DNA of 64,000 bases, from NCBI RefSeq assembly GCF_029223485.1, contig NZ_JARHTP010000020.1:62001-126000 (forward strand), in the 5' to 3' direction. A model generated the notes under the pieces. That model saw nothing but the letters and a program-made list of their open reading frames with translations, searched no databases and was not told where the DNA came from. A program made the position numbers and the translations under genes. Each line of letters opens with the position of its first letter. The first letter of the stretch is position 1. Below are positions 34,480-43,721 of this stretch, one piece after another. Origin of the DNA: Streptomyces coacervatus (GTDB taxonomy: Bacteria > Actinomycetota > Actinomycetes > Streptomycetales > Streptomycetaceae).

Positions 34480-35769
34480 TTACTTCTTGGACGGGGACTT
34501 GGGGCGCTGCGGGCCCTTGCGCTGCCCGGACTGGGCCTTGCTGCGGCTGCCACTGCCACTGCCGGGCTTCGGCTCGGCCTTCTTGGCAGCGGCGGAGGGC
34601 TTGGCGTCCTCCGGCTCGTCGGACTTGCTCAGCGACGTAGTCGGCTCGGGATCACCGGCCGCCTTCGGACCGCCGGACTGACGCTGGGACTTGCTCTGCC
34701 GCTTGGGCTGCTGGCGCTTGGGAGCGGCCGCAGTGCCGGTCGTCGGCGTACCGTCCTCGGACTGGGCGGCGGCAGCGCTCTCGCTCTTCATCACGGTGCC
34801 GTCGGTCTGAGCAGCGAGACCCGCCTTGTTCAGGGCGTTGATGAACTTGCGCTCGAACTCGTTGCGGTCACGGCCCTTGGTGACAATCGCCTTGATGATC
34901 GTGCGCTCGCTGCGCTTGCGGGCCTTGCCGTGGTTCGTGACGTGCTTGGTCAGGCGCTCCAGGTAGGCGGCCTGGGCCTTGGAACCCGGGGTCGGGTTGT
35001 TGTGGATGACGTACATCTGCTGGCCCATGGTCCACACGTTGGTGGTCAGCCAGTAGACGAGGACACCGACCGGGAAGTTGATGCCGAACACGGCGAACAT
35101 GACCGGGAAGACGTACATCAGCATCTTCTGCTGCTGCATGAACGGCGTCTTCACCGTCGTGTCGACGTTCTTCGTCATCAGCTGACGCTGCGTGTAGAAC
35201 TGCGACGCCGACATCAGGACGATCATGATCGCGGTGACGACGCGGACGTCGGTGAGGGAGGCACCGAGCGACTCCACCTTCGCCGAGCTGTCGGTGAACT
35301 TCGCCGCCAGCGGAGCACCGAAGATGTGCGCCTTACGGGCACTGGCGAGCAGCGAGTCGTTGATGACACCGATCGTCGAACCAGTCGCGATGCCGTTGAG
35401 CACGTGGTACAGCGCGAAGAAGAACGGCGACTGCGCCAGGATGGGAAGGCACGAGGAGAGCGGGTTGGTACCCGTCTCCTTGTACAGCTTCATCATCTCT
35501 TCGGACTGGCGCTGCTTGTCGCTCTTGTAGCGCTCCTGGATCTTCTTCATCTCGGGCTGCAGCGTCTGCATGGCTCGAGTCGACTTGATCTGCTTCACGA
35601 AGAGCGGGATCAAGCAGATACGGATCAGAATCACCAGGGACACGATGGACAGGCCCCAGGCCCAGCCCGTGTCGGGACCGAAGATCTTCCCGTACATCGA
35701 GTGGAACTGGACGATGACCCATGAAACGGGTGTCGTGATGAAGCTGAAGAGGCTGGCAATCGTGTCCAC
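34480..35769 (-). CDS. yidC: membrane protein insertase YidC
   Basis: The 429-residue Oxa1-family insertase places proteins in the membrane alone or with Sec. It has the short actinobacterial architecture without the large periplasmic domain. TM1 starts MDTIASLFSFITTPVSWVIV, and the conserved core includes PLFVKQIKSTRAMQTLQPEMKKIQ and NPLSSCLPILAQSPFFFALY. About 150 C-terminal residues are hydrophilic, very basic and Ser/Ala/Lys-rich, ending KSPSKK, which suggests ribosome contact. The GTG start has AAGGAG upstream. It is 3 nt from the yidD stop. Confidence 0.96.
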   Translation of the reverse strand: MDTIASLFSFITTPVSWVIVQFHSMYGKIFGPDTGWAWGLSIVSLVILIRICLIPLFVKQIKSTRAMQTLQPEMKKIQERYKSDKQRQSEEMMKLYKETGTNPLSSCLPILAQSPFFFALYHVLNGIATGSTIGVINDSLLASARKAHIFGAPLAAKFTDSSAKVESLGASLTDVRVVTAIMIVLMSASQFYTQRQLMTKNVDTTVKTPFMQQQKMLMYVFPVMFAVFGINFPVGVLVYWLTTNVWTMGQQMYVIHNNPTPGSKAQAAYLERLTKHVTNHGKARKRSERTIIKAIVTKGRDRNEFERKFINALNKAGLAAQTDGTVMKSESAAAAQSEDGTPTTGTAAAPKRQQPKRQSKSQRQSGGPKAAGDPEPTTSLSKSDEPEDAKPSAAAKKAEPKPGSGSGSRSKAQSGQRKGPQRPKSPSKK

Positions 35770-35772
35770 TAA

Positions 35773-36126
35773 TCATGCTCCTTGGGCATGGGACGAGGTC
35801 TCTGCGGCCGGGCTCGAAGGAACATTCTCCTCGGTGGCCGGTTCGCCGGCGGAGGGCCCGCCCTTGCGTGCACGCCAGGCGCCACGCAGCATTTCGTGCC
35901 ACCGCGGACGCTTGCGCGGCGGAACATGGTCCACACCACCCAGCGACCACGGATTGCACCGCAGGATGCGCCAGGCCGTGAGCGCCGTGCCCTTGATCGC
36001 ACCATGCCGGTCGATGGCCGTATAGCCGTAGTGGGAACACGACGGGTAGTACTTGCACACCGGCCCGAGCAGCGGACTGATGGTCCACTGGTACAGCTTG
36101 ATCAGAGCCAGCAGCGGGTACTTCAT
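35773..36126 (-). CDS. yidD: membrane protein insertion efficiency factor YidD
   Basis: The 117-residue protein has the YidD core LIKLYQWTISPLLGPVCKYYPSCSHYGYTAIDRHGAIKG with the conserved CKYYPSCS cysteines and RILRCNPW. It is a peripheral membrane protein helping YidC-dependent insertion. A longer hydrophilic C-tail (about 80-117) is typical of streptomycetes. The ATG overlaps the rnpA stop (ATGA), showing translational coupling. Confidence 0.95.
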   Translation of the reverse strand: MKYPLLALIKLYQWTISPLLGPVCKYYPSCSHYGYTAIDRHGAIKGTALTAWRILRCNPWSLGGVDHVPPRKRPRWHEMLRGAWRARKGGPSAGEPATEENVPSSPAAETSSHAQGA

Positions 36127-36494
36127 CGCGCGCCCCCTCCCAGCAACCGCTCGATGGCGGCATCCAGGTCTCGGGCCAGTTGTGCATGGTCGGCGTCGCC
36201 CGCACCGGGCAGCGCTCGTACGACTACCAGGCTACCGGGAGGCAACAGGGCGACTCGGTCGCGCATCAGGTGACGCAGTCTGCGCTTGACCTTGTTGCGT
36301 ACCACCGCACCGCCCACGGCTTTGCTCACGACGAAACCCGCACGCGTCGGGGGAGCGCTCTCCCCAGGCGCGTGCGGGTCCGTGGTACCGCTACGAAGAT
36401 GGACGACAAGGGACGGGCGTCCGGCCCGGCGCCCTCGTCGTACTGCGGTCGCGAAGTCCTCGCGCCGCCTCAGCCGATGCTCGGTAGGCAGCAC
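36123..36494 (-). CDS. rnpA: ribonuclease P protein component
   Basis: The 123-residue basic protein is the cofactor of RNase P RNA in 5' tRNA maturation. It starts MLPTEHRLRRREDFATAVRRG, and the RNR signature is seen as VVRNKVKRRLRHLMRD. It lies 21 nt after rpmH, in the conserved rpmH-rnpA-yidD-yidC order. The end overlaps yidD by four bases. Confidence 0.97.
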   Translation of the reverse strand: MLPTEHRLRRREDFATAVRRGRRAGRPSLVVHLRSGTTDPHAPGESAPPTRAGFVVSKAVGGAVVRNKVKRRLRHLMRDRVALLPPGSLVVVRALPGAGDADHAQLARDLDAAIERLLGGGAR

Positions 36495-36515
36495 GACGTC
36501 ATGACCTGATCAGAA

Positions 36516-36653
36516 TCAGGCGGACAGGCTGGCGCGACCCTTGCTGCGGCGGTTCGCGAGAATCGCGCGGCCGGCACGGGTGCGCATCCGCAGGCGGAAG
36601 CCGTGGGTCTTCGCACGACGACGGTTGTTCGGCTGGAAGGTGCGCTTGCTCAC
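36516..36653 (-). CDS. rpmH: 50S ribosomal protein bL34
   Basis: The 45-residue protein MSKRTFQPNNRRRAKTHGFR is a complete L34. GTG start at 36651-36653 with a GGAG ribosome site. It is the first gene of the long minus-strand run toward parB and is transcribed divergently from dnaA across a 375-nt region. Confidence 0.98.
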   Translation of the reverse strand: MSKRTFQPNNRRRAKTHGFRLRMRTRAGRAILANRRSKGRASLSA

Positions 36654-37028
36654 TCGGGGGCTCCAGAAATCAAATCGGTGGTGGCGGGTGCCGTTCTGGC
36701 TGTCACCGTGCGCCCACGAGTAGCTCGCAGTTACGCCCGAGTGCACCGCTTCCCGATCACCTGACGCGATCTGTGCCCATCGGAGGCAGGCGGCAGCAGC
36801 CATCGACAACTCGACCTGGTTACGGTACGCGGGGCTACGCCATCCGGTCAAACCAGCGGTCACTGGGAGACACTATCCACAGCCTGGGGACAACAACTTG
36901 AACCGCACCCGTCGCCCTGACTACCGTGGCTGAACTCCGATTCGTTCCCTTGTACCTGCCCCACCCCATTTGAATCCCGACCCGTCCCACAATCACACGT
37001 TCGTGGGACCCGTGAGAGAGCGTGCCCT
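36654..37028. promoter_or_regulatory. rpmH-dnaA divergent regulatory region
   Basis: No gene is supported in these 375 nt. An inverted pair of DnaA boxes, CTATCCACA (36873-36881) and, on the other strand, TTGTCCCCA (36885-36893), lies about 140 nt before dnaA and fits the known autoregulation of dnaA in Streptomyces. Confidence 0.65.
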
Positions 37029-38963
37029 GTGGCTGACGTACCTGCCGATCTTGCCGCAGTGTGGCCACGAGTATTGGAGCAACTCCTCGGCGAGGGCCGT
37101 GGGCAAGGTGTGGAGACGAAGGACGAGCACTGGATCCGGCGCTGCCAGCCACTCGCGCTGGTCGCCGACACCGCACTGCTCGCCGTACCGAACGAGTTCG
37201 CGAAGGGCGTGCTCGAAGGCCGCCTCGCCCCGATCGTCAGCGAGACGCTGAGCCGCGAGTGCGGCCGCCCGATCCGCATCGCGATCACCGTCGACGACTC
37301 CGCGGGCGAACCCCCCGCCCCGCCGGCGCCGCCGACCCGCCCCCAACCTCGCTACGAGGAGCCCGAGCTCCCCGCCGGACAGTACGACGGCTACGGCCGC
37401 CACCGCACCGACGACCACCGGGGGAACCGCCCCGAGCACCTCCCCGGCGACCCGGGCGACCAGCTCCCCACCGCCCGCCCGGCCTACCCCTCGGAGTACC
37501 AGCGCCCCGAGCCCGGCGCCTGGCCACGCCCCTCGCAGGACGAGTACAGCTGGCAGCAGCAGCGCCTCGGCTTCCCCGAGCGGGACCCTTACGCGTCGCC
37601 GCCACAGGACCCGTACAACCCCCCGGCACGGGACTCGTACGCCCCGCCCTCCCAGGACTACCGTCCGCAGTCGATGGAGCGCCCGCCGTACGACTCACAG
37701 CGCCCCGACTACGACCAGCCACGCTCCGACTACGAGCAGACCCGCCCGGACTACGACCAGCCGCGCCCCGACTACGACCAGCGCGACACCCGCCGAGACC
37801 TCCCCGAGCAGCCGTCCGGCTCCGGACACGTGCACCGCGGCGGCCCGGTCGGCTCCTCGCTGCCCGCCTCGAGCGGTGCCCCCGGCCCGCTTGCCGCCAA
37901 ACCCGCACCAGCCACCGGACCCGGTGAGCCCACCGCGCGCCTGAACCCGAAGTACCTCTTCGACACGTTCGTCATCGGCGCCTCGAACCGCTTCGCGCAC
38001 GCCGCCGCTGTCGCCGTCGCCGAGGCACCGGCAAAGGCGTACAACCCCCTGTTCATCTACGGGGAGTCCGGTCTAGGCAAGACGCACCTGCTGCACGCCA
38101 TCGGGCACTACGCGCGCAGCCTCTACCCGGGCACGCGTGTGCGTTATGTGAGCTCGGAGGAGTTCACCAACGAGTTCATCAACTCCATCCGCGACGGCAA
38201 GGGCGACAGCTTCCGCAAGCGCTACCGCGAGATGGACATCCTGCTCGTCGACGACATCCAGTTCCTCGCGGACAAGGAGTCGACGCAGGAGGAGTTCTTC
38301 CACACCTTCAACACGCTCCACAACGCCAACAAGCAGATCGTGCTCTCCAGCGACCGGCCGCCCAAGCAGCTGGTGACGCTGGAGGACCGGCTGCGGAACC
38401 GTTTCGAGTGGGGCCTGATCACCGACGTCCAGCCGCCCGAGCTGGAGACGCGCATCGCGATCCTCCGCAAGAAGGCGGTGCAGGAGCAGCTCAACGCCCC
38501 GCCGGAGGTACTGGAGTTCATCGCCTCCCGCATCTCGCGCAACATCCGCGAGCTGGAGGGCGCACTGATCCGGGTGACCGCGTTCGCGTCGCTCAACCGG
38601 CAGCCGGTGGACCTGGGCCTGACGGAGATCGTCCTCAAGGACCTGATCCCCGGCGGCGAGGATTCGGCCCCCGAGATCACGTCCACAGCCATCATGAGCG
38701 CGACCGCCGACTACTTCGGACTCACCGTCGAGGACCTGTGCGGCACCTCCCGCGGCCGCGCCCTGGTGACAGCCCGCCAGATCGCCATGTACCTGTGCCG
38801 CGAGCTGACGGACCTCTCCCTGCCGAAGATCGGCGCGCTGTTCGGCGGCCGCGACCACACCACGGTCATGCACGCGGACCGCAAGATCCGCAATCTGATG
38901 GCCGAGCGACGCTCCATCTACAACCAGGTGACCGAGCTGACCAACCGCATCAAGAACGGCTGA
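37029..38963 (+). CDS. dnaA: chromosomal replication initiator protein DnaA
   Basis: The 644-residue initiator begins at GTG 37029 (MADVPADLAAVWPRVLEQL). Domain I covers about 1-90. Domain II (about 95-310) is an unusually long Pro/Arg/Tyr-rich linker typical of Streptomyces and includes four near copies of RPDYDQP. Domain III has Walker A GESGLGKTHLLHAIG and Walker B LLVDDIQFLADK. Domain IV has the DNA-binding signature GGRDHTTVMHADRKI. Two DnaA boxes upstream suggest autorepression. A stem terminator follows the stop, then oriC. Confidence 0.98.
   Translation: MADVPADLAAVWPRVLEQLLGEGRGQGVETKDEHWIRRCQPLALVADTALLAVPNEFAKGVLEGRLAPIVSETLSRECGRPIRIAITVDDSAGEPPAPPAPPTRPQPRYEEPELPAGQYDGYGRHRTDDHRGNRPEHLPGDPGDQLPTARPAYPSEYQRPEPGAWPRPSQDEYSWQQQRLGFPERDPYASPPQDPYNPPARDSYAPPSQDYRPQSMERPPYDSQRPDYDQPRSDYEQTRPDYDQPRPDYDQRDTRRDLPEQPSGSGHVHRGGPVGSSLPASSGAPGPLAAKPAPATGPGEPTARLNPKYLFDTFVIGASNRFAHAAAVAVAEAPAKAYNPLFIYGESGLGKTHLLHAIGHYARSLYPGTRVRYVSSEEFTNEFINSIRDGKGDSFRKRYREMDILLVDDIQFLADKESTQEEFFHTFNTLHNANKQIVLSSDRPPKQLVTLEDRLRNRFEWGLITDVQPPELETRIAILRKKAVQEQLNAPPEVLEFIASRISRNIRELEGALIRVTAFASLNRQPVDLGLTEIVLKDLIPGGEDSAPEITSTAIMSATADYFGLTVEDLCGTSRGRALVTARQIAMYLCRELTDLSLPKIGALFGGRDHTTVMHADRKIRNLMAERRSIYNQVTELTNRIKNG
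37701..37781 (+). repeat. 21-nt tandem repeats in dnaA domain II
   Basis: Nearly four in-frame 21-nt units encode R-(P/S)-D-Y-(D/E)-Q-(P/T). The last unit is incomplete. Confidence 0.85.
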
Positions 38964-39843
38964 CAGCCGCTCCTGCACGTCCCTGACCCGTCCCAGACGC
39001 GTCACCCAGGGCGCCCCCGGAGGAGATCCGGAGGGCGCCCTTCTTCGTGTCGGCGTTGTCCGCTGTTCGATTAACTGCCGCGTTACGGCCACTCTCCACA
39101 GATTGCGCTACTTTCTTGCGTCCACATCCTGGGGACTGCGGAGTTGTCCAGATCCCGATCCACAGGACACCTGTTGAAGAACCATCAACCCAGGTCAAGT
39201 GGCTGTGGATTGGTGGATGAAGGATCTCCACAGACTGTGGACAGACGAGTGATCCACAAGCTGTGCACGAAGTTGTCCACCGGCAACCCACAGGCGAGAC
39301 CCGGTTGTCCCCAGCGATCAATGACTTCTCCACATCGCTGTCCACTGTTCGGCAACGTGACGCGCCTGATCACCGCGTCGAGTGAAAGCCGTCACACAAA
39401 GGTGCCGGGTTGGGCTGTGGGAAAGGTGGGTAAAGCTGGGGACGGCGCTGGGGAGAAGTCGCCTCAGGCTGTGCACGGGGTGTGCAGAACTTTCCGTTCT
39501 CCACAGAACCCCGGAGTTGTCCACCGGCTCCGCCCACAGGCCCCGTGGACAAAATCTCGCCTCTGAGCTGGGAAAACAGGGTTATCCACGGTTTCCACAG
39601 CCCCTACTACTACTCCCAACTAGAGAGAGCAAGAAGTTCGCTTCGAAGGGGGTCCTGTGCACAACTTGCCGTCCGGCTCCCGGCTGCCCCTCGTCACGAC
39701 TTGACCCCGAGAGGCACCTACTGTCAGTGCCGTGCGTCAGACTGTTCCCCGGTGTCCTTCCCAGCACAGGGACCGACGACACCGAGACAGACGACGAAGC
39801 CAGGCAGGGCGAGAAGCGCCGGCAACAGCAGGAGGCGGCAACA
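38964..39843. other. oriC: origin of replication oriC
   Basis: This is an 880-nt non-coding region between dnaA and dnaN. I count eleven sites matching TTGTCCACA or TTATCCACA at 8 of 9 positions: plus strand at 39144, 39250, 39273, 39305, 39326, 39497, 39517 and 39582; minus strand at 39236, 39544 and 39656. Many weaker ones are also present. By eye none is a perfect TTGTCCACA. Streptomyces oriC is known to lie here with many DnaA boxes. A relatively AT-rich segment is at 39570-39640. Confidence 0.92.
39009..39040 (+). terminator. dnaA terminator hairpin
   Basis: GGGCGCCC (39009-39016) and GGGCGCCC (39033-39040) pair, extended by CCGG/CCGG with a bulge, and are followed by TTCTTC. Confidence 0.75.
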
Positions 39844-40974
39844 GTGAAGATCCGGGTGGAACGCGACGTACTCGCGGAGGCAGTGGCCTGGGCGGCACGC
39901 AGCCTCCCGGCCCGTCCGCCGGCGCCTGTCCTCGCCGGCCTCCTGCTGAAGGCCGAGGACGGCGTTCTCAGCCTCTCCAGCTTCGACTACGAGGTCTCGG
40001 CGCGTGTGTCCGTGGAGGCGGAGGTCGAGGAGGAGGGCACCGTCCTGGTGTCAGGCCGGCTGCTCGCCGACATCTCCCGCGCCCTCCCCAACCGCCCGGT
40101 GGAGATTTCCACAGACGGTGTACGGGCGACTGTGGTCTGCGGTTCCTCCCGGTTCACACTCCACACCCTGCCTGTGGAGGAGTATCCGGCGCTGCCGCAG
40201 ATGCCGAACGCCACGGGCACCGTGCCCGGTGAGGTCTTCGCCTCCGCGGCCGCCCAGGTGGCCATCGCGGCCGGCCGTGACGACACGCTGCCCGTCCTGA
40301 CCGGTGTGCGCATCGAGATCGAGGGCGACACGGTCACCCTGGCTTCCACCGACCGCTACCGCTTCGCGGTCCGGGAGTTCCTGTGGAAGCCGGAGAACCC
40401 GGACGCCTCCGCGGTTGCCCTGGTGCCCGCCAAGACGCTTCTGGACACCGCCAAGGCACTCACGAGTGGCGACAGCGTGATCCTGGCGCTGTCCGGCTCG
40501 GGTGCGGGCGAGGGGCTGATCGGTTTCGAGGGTGCGGGCCGTCGTACGACGACGCGTCTGCTCGAGGGCGACCTCCCGAAGTACCGCACGCTGTTCCCGA
40601 CGGAGTTCAACACGGTCGCGGTCATCGAGACGGCCCCCTTCGTGGAGGCCGTCAAGCGTGTGGCTCTGGTCGCCGAGCGCAACACCCCGGTCCGGCTCAG
40701 CTTCGAGCAGGGCGTGCTGATCCTGGAGGCCGGCTCCAGCGACGATGCACAGGCTGTGGAAAGGGTGGATGCGCAGCTGGAGGGCGACGACATCTCCATC
40801 GCCTTCAACCCGACGTTCCTGCTGGACGGGCTCAGCGCCATCGACTCCCCGGTGGCCCAGCTGTCGTTCACGACGTCCACCAAGCCGGCGCTGCTCAGCG
40901 GCAAGCCCGCACTGGACGCGGAGGCGGACGAGGCCTACAAGTACCTGATCATGCCGGTGCGGCTCAGCGGCTGA
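39844..40974 (+). CDS. dnaN: DNA polymerase III sliding clamp (beta subunit)
   Basis: The 376-residue processivity clamp starts MKIRVERDVLAEAVAWAARS at GTG 39844, preceded by CAGGAGGCGG. It has the three-domain clamp fold, with the typical VLAGLLLKAEDG, GRLLADISRALP and C-terminal YKYLIMPVRLSG segments that form the hydrophobic pocket for polymerase and partner proteins. The frame is open far upstream through oriC, but that part is non-coding. Length is as in S. coelicolor. Confidence 0.98.
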   Translation: MKIRVERDVLAEAVAWAARSLPARPPAPVLAGLLLKAEDGVLSLSSFDYEVSARVSVEAEVEEEGTVLVSGRLLADISRALPNRPVEISTDGVRATVVCGSSRFTLHTLPVEEYPALPQMPNATGTVPGEVFASAAAQVAIAAGRDDTLPVLTGVRIEIEGDTVTLASTDRYRFAVREFLWKPENPDASAVALVPAKTLLDTAKALTSGDSVILALSGSGAGEGLIGFEGAGRRTTTRLLEGDLPKYRTLFPTEFNTVAVIETAPFVEAVKRVALVAERNTPVRLSFEQGVLILEAGSSDDAQAVERVDAQLEGDDISIAFNPTFLLDGLSAIDSPVAQLSFTTSTKPALLSGKPALDAEADEAYKYLIMPVRLSG

Positions 40975-41114
40975 TCACTCTCCTCAGAGAACCCGCAGGT
41001 CGGGGCGTACGTTTGAGCGCGTATGCCCACAGGTGTGCGTGAGCGTCCGGGTTTAGGCTCGGACGCAGGTACGAAAGTGCCCCACACGCCACACAGCAAC
41101 CTAAGGAACAACTG

Positions 41115-41990
41115 ATGGAGCTCGGTCTCGTCGGCCTCGGCAAGATGGGCGGCAACATGCGTGAGCGGATACGCCGCGCAGGTCACACCGTCATCGGATT
41201 CGACCGCAACCCGGACCTCGCCGATGTCCACAGCCTGGAAGAGCTTGTGGGCAAGCTCAGCGGGCCGCGCGTGGTCTGGGTGATGGTGCCGGCCGGTGCC
41301 CCCACACAGTCGACGGTCGACGAGCTGGCCGAGCTCCTGGAGCCGGGAGACGTCGTCGTGGACGGCGGCAACTCCCGCTGGACGGACGACGAGAGGCACG
41401 CCGAGGAGCTGGCGGCCAAGGGCATCGGCTTTGTCGACTGCGGTGTCTCCGGAGGCGTCTGGGGCCTGGAGAACGGCTATGCGCTGATGTACGGCGGCGA
41501 CGCGGAGAACGTGGCCAAGGTGCAGCCGGTCTTCGACGCCCTCAGGCCCGAGGGGAAGTTCGGCTCGGTGCACGCCGGCAAGGTCGGCGCGGGCCACTTC
41601 GCGAAGATGGTCCACAACGGCATCGAGTACGCGATGATGCAGGCCTACGCCGAGGGCTGGGAGCTGCTGGAGAAGGTCGACTCGGTCACGGATGTGCGCG
41701 AGGTCTTCCGGTCCTGGCAGGAGGGCACGGTCATCCGTTCCTGGCTGCTGGACCTCGCGGTGAACGCGCTCGACGAGGACGAGCACCTCGACAGGCTGAA
41801 GGGTTTTGCACAGGACTCCGGCGAGGGACGCTGGACTGTGGAAGCCGCCATCGACAACGCCGTGCCGCTGCCCGCGATCACGGCCTCCCTCTTCGCGCGG
41901 TTCGCGTCGCGCCAGGAGGACTCTCCGCAGATGAAGATGATCGCGGCGCTGCGGAACCAGTTCGGCGGCCACGCGGTCGAGACGAAGTAA
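41115..41990 (+). CDS. gnd: 6-phosphogluconate dehydrogenase, short decarboxylating type
   Basis: The 291-residue protein has the Rossmann motif GLVGLGKMGGNM (residues 5-16), the 6PGDH substrate motif VDCGVSGGVWGLENGYALMYGG and the catalytic GHFAKMVHNGIEYAMMQAYAEG. At about 290 residues it belongs to the short NAD-type (YqeC/GntZ-like) branch rather than the 470-residue form. It converts 6-phosphogluconate to ribulose 5-phosphate. It sits between dnaN and recF as in other Streptomyces. DnaA-box-like TAATCCACA overlaps its stop codon. Confidence 0.94.
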   Translation: MELGLVGLGKMGGNMRERIRRAGHTVIGFDRNPDLADVHSLEELVGKLSGPRVVWVMVPAGAPTQSTVDELAELLEPGDVVVDGGNSRWTDDERHAEELAAKGIGFVDCGVSGGVWGLENGYALMYGGDAENVAKVQPVFDALRPEGKFGSVHAGKVGAGHFAKMVHNGIEYAMMQAYAEGWELLEKVDSVTDVREVFRSWQEGTVIRSWLLDLAVNALDEDEHLDRLKGFAQDSGEGRWTVEAAIDNAVPLPAITASLFARFASRQEDSPQMKMIAALRNQFGGHAVETK

Positions 41991-42042
41991 TCCACAGGGC
42001 TGCGCAAGCGGTCCACAACCTGGGGGAGGTCGGCGACCGACC

Positions 42043-43164
42043 ATGCACGTCACGCATCTGTCGCTGGCCGACTTCCGCTCGTACGCCCGGGTCGAGGTTC
42101 AGCTGGACCCGGGCGTCACCGCTTTCGTCGGCCCGAACGGGCAGGGCAAGACGAACCTTGTCGAGGCGGTCGGCTATCTCGCCACTCTCGGCAGTCATCG
42201 GGTGGCCTCCGACGCCCCCCTGGTGCGCATGGGCGCCGACCGTGCTGTCATCCGGGCACAGGTCAAGCAGGGCGAGCGGCAGCAGCTGGTGGAGCTGGAG
42301 CTGAACCCTGGCAAGGCCAACCGGGCCCGTATCAACAGGTCCTCGCAGGTCAAGCCGCGGGACGTGCTGGGCATCGTACGGACGGTCCTGTTCGCGCCCG
42401 AGGATCTTGCTCTGGTCAAGGGCGATCCCGGTGAGCGGCGGCGTTTCCTCGATGAGCTGATCACCGCCCGCTCCCCGCGTATGGCCGGCGTGCGTTCCGA
42501 TTACGAGCGCGTGCTGAAGCAGCGCAACACTCTCCTCAAGTCGGCCGCGCTGGCCCGCCGCCATGGCGGCCGTTCCATGGACCTGTCCACGCTTGACGTC
42601 TGGGACCAGCATCTCGCGCGCGTGGGTGCCGAGTTGCTCGCCCAGCGTCTGGACCTGGTCGCGGCGATCCAGCCGCTGGCGGACAAGGCGTACGAGCAGT
42701 TGGCGCCGGGGGGCGGCCCGGTCGCCCTGGAGTACAAGCCGTCCGCGCCGGGTGAGGCGCATACGCGCGAGGATCTCTATGAGCAGCTGATGGGGGCACT
42801 CGCCGAGGCGCGCAAGCAGGAGATCGAGCGGGGCGTCACCCTCGTAGGACCCCATCGGGACGATGTGCTTCTCAAACTCGGTCAGTTGCCCGCCAAGGGG
42901 TACGCCTCGCACGGCGAGTCCTGGTCGTATGCGCTGGCGCTGCGTCTCGCCTCGTACGACCTGCTGCGGGCCGAGGGCAATGAGCCGGTGCTGGTCCTCG
43001 ACGATGTCTTCGCCGAGCTCGATGCCCGTCGCCGGGAGCGCTTGGCTGAGCTGGTGGCGCCCGGTGAGCAGGTGCTGGTGACCGCCGCGGTCGACGACGA
43101 CGTACCGGACGTACTGACCGGGATGCGGTACTCCGTGTCGGACGGGACGGTGGAGCGCGTATGA
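42043..43164 (+). CDS. recF: DNA replication and repair protein RecF
   Basis: The 373-residue SMC-like ATPase promotes RecA loading at gaps. It starts MHVTHLSLADFRSYARVEVQL. Walker A is GPNGQGKTNLVEAVGYLA, the ABC signature is HGESWSYALALRLASYDLL, and Walker B is VLVLDDVFAELDARRRERLA. The upstream 52 nt contain two DnaA-box-like sites (41988-41996 and 42009-42017). The stop overlaps dciA by four bases. Confidence 0.97.
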   Translation: MHVTHLSLADFRSYARVEVQLDPGVTAFVGPNGQGKTNLVEAVGYLATLGSHRVASDAPLVRMGADRAVIRAQVKQGERQQLVELELNPGKANRARINRSSQVKPRDVLGIVRTVLFAPEDLALVKGDPGERRRFLDELITARSPRMAGVRSDYERVLKQRNTLLKSAALARRHGGRSMDLSTLDVWDQHLARVGAELLAQRLDLVAAIQPLADKAYEQLAPGGGPVALEYKPSAPGEAHTREDLYEQLMGALAEARKQEIERGVTLVGPHRDDVLLKLGQLPAKGYASHGESWSYALALRLASYDLLRAEGNEPVLVLDDVFAELDARRRERLAELVAPGEQVLVTAAVDDDVPDVLTGMRYSVSDGTVERV

Positions 43165-43721
43165 CGAACGAAGAGCCCGCGCCCAAGAAGCAACCGAAGA
43201 CCGAGAAGACGGAGAAGTCCCCCGAGCCGTCCGGCGTCGACCTCGCGCGTGTGGCGCTCAGGGCGGCGAAGGAGCAGGCACGCGCGCGTGGGGACGCGGC
43301 GCAGCAGAAGAAGCAGGCGCGGCGCGGTGGTCTGCGCTCCGGCGCGCGTGCCGACGGGCGCGACCCGATGGCGCTCGGTGCTGCGATCAACCGGCTGATC
43401 ACCGAGCGCGGTTGGGAGACCCCGGCGGCGGTGGGCGGGGTGATGGGCCGCTGGCCGCAGATCGTGGGCGAGGACGTGGCCAAGCACTGTGTGCCGGAGA
43501 AGTACGACGAGGACGAGCGCGTCCTGGTGGTGCGGTGCGATTCCACGGCCTGGGCGACGAATCTGCGCCTGCTCGCTCCGACGCTCGTGGCCCGTCTGAA
43601 CGAGGACCTCGGGCACGGCGCGGTGAAGATGATCAAGGTGAACGGCCCCGGCGGTCCCGTCCGTCGCTACGGTCCCCTGCGTGCCCCTGGCAGCACGGGG
43701 CCCGGCGACACATATGGGTGA
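43161..43721 (+). CDS. dciA: DciA-family (DUF721) helicase-loading protein
   Basis: The 186-residue protein has a charged Lys/Glu-rich N-terminus of about 70 residues and a C-terminal DUF721 domain (about 75-165) with GWETPAAVGGVMGRWPQIVGEDVAKH and the strand VLVVRCDSTAWATNLRLLAP. DciA is the ancestral partner that helps load DnaB in bacteria lacking DnaC or DnaI; that role is inferred here. ATG 43161 overlaps the recF stop (ATGA), so the two genes are coupled. Confidence 0.93.
   Translation: MTNEEPAPKKQPKTEKTEKSPEPSGVDLARVALRAAKEQARARGDAAQQKKQARRGGLRSGARADGRDPMALGAAINRLITERGWETPAAVGGVMGRWPQIVGEDVAKHCVPEKYDEDERVLVVRCDSTAWATNLRLLAPTLVARLNEDLGHGAVKMIKVNGPGGPVRRYGPLRAPGSTGPGDTYG

Noticed and set aside
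37701..37781. CRISPR-like repeats
   Set aside because: The units are adjacent, in-frame coding repeats of dnaA with no spacers; no cas genes occur in the window.
39382..39843. N-terminal extension of dnaN into oriC
   Set aside because: The frame is open, but the region is packed with DnaA boxes, and the GTG at 39844 has a strong ribosome site and gives the normal DnaN length.
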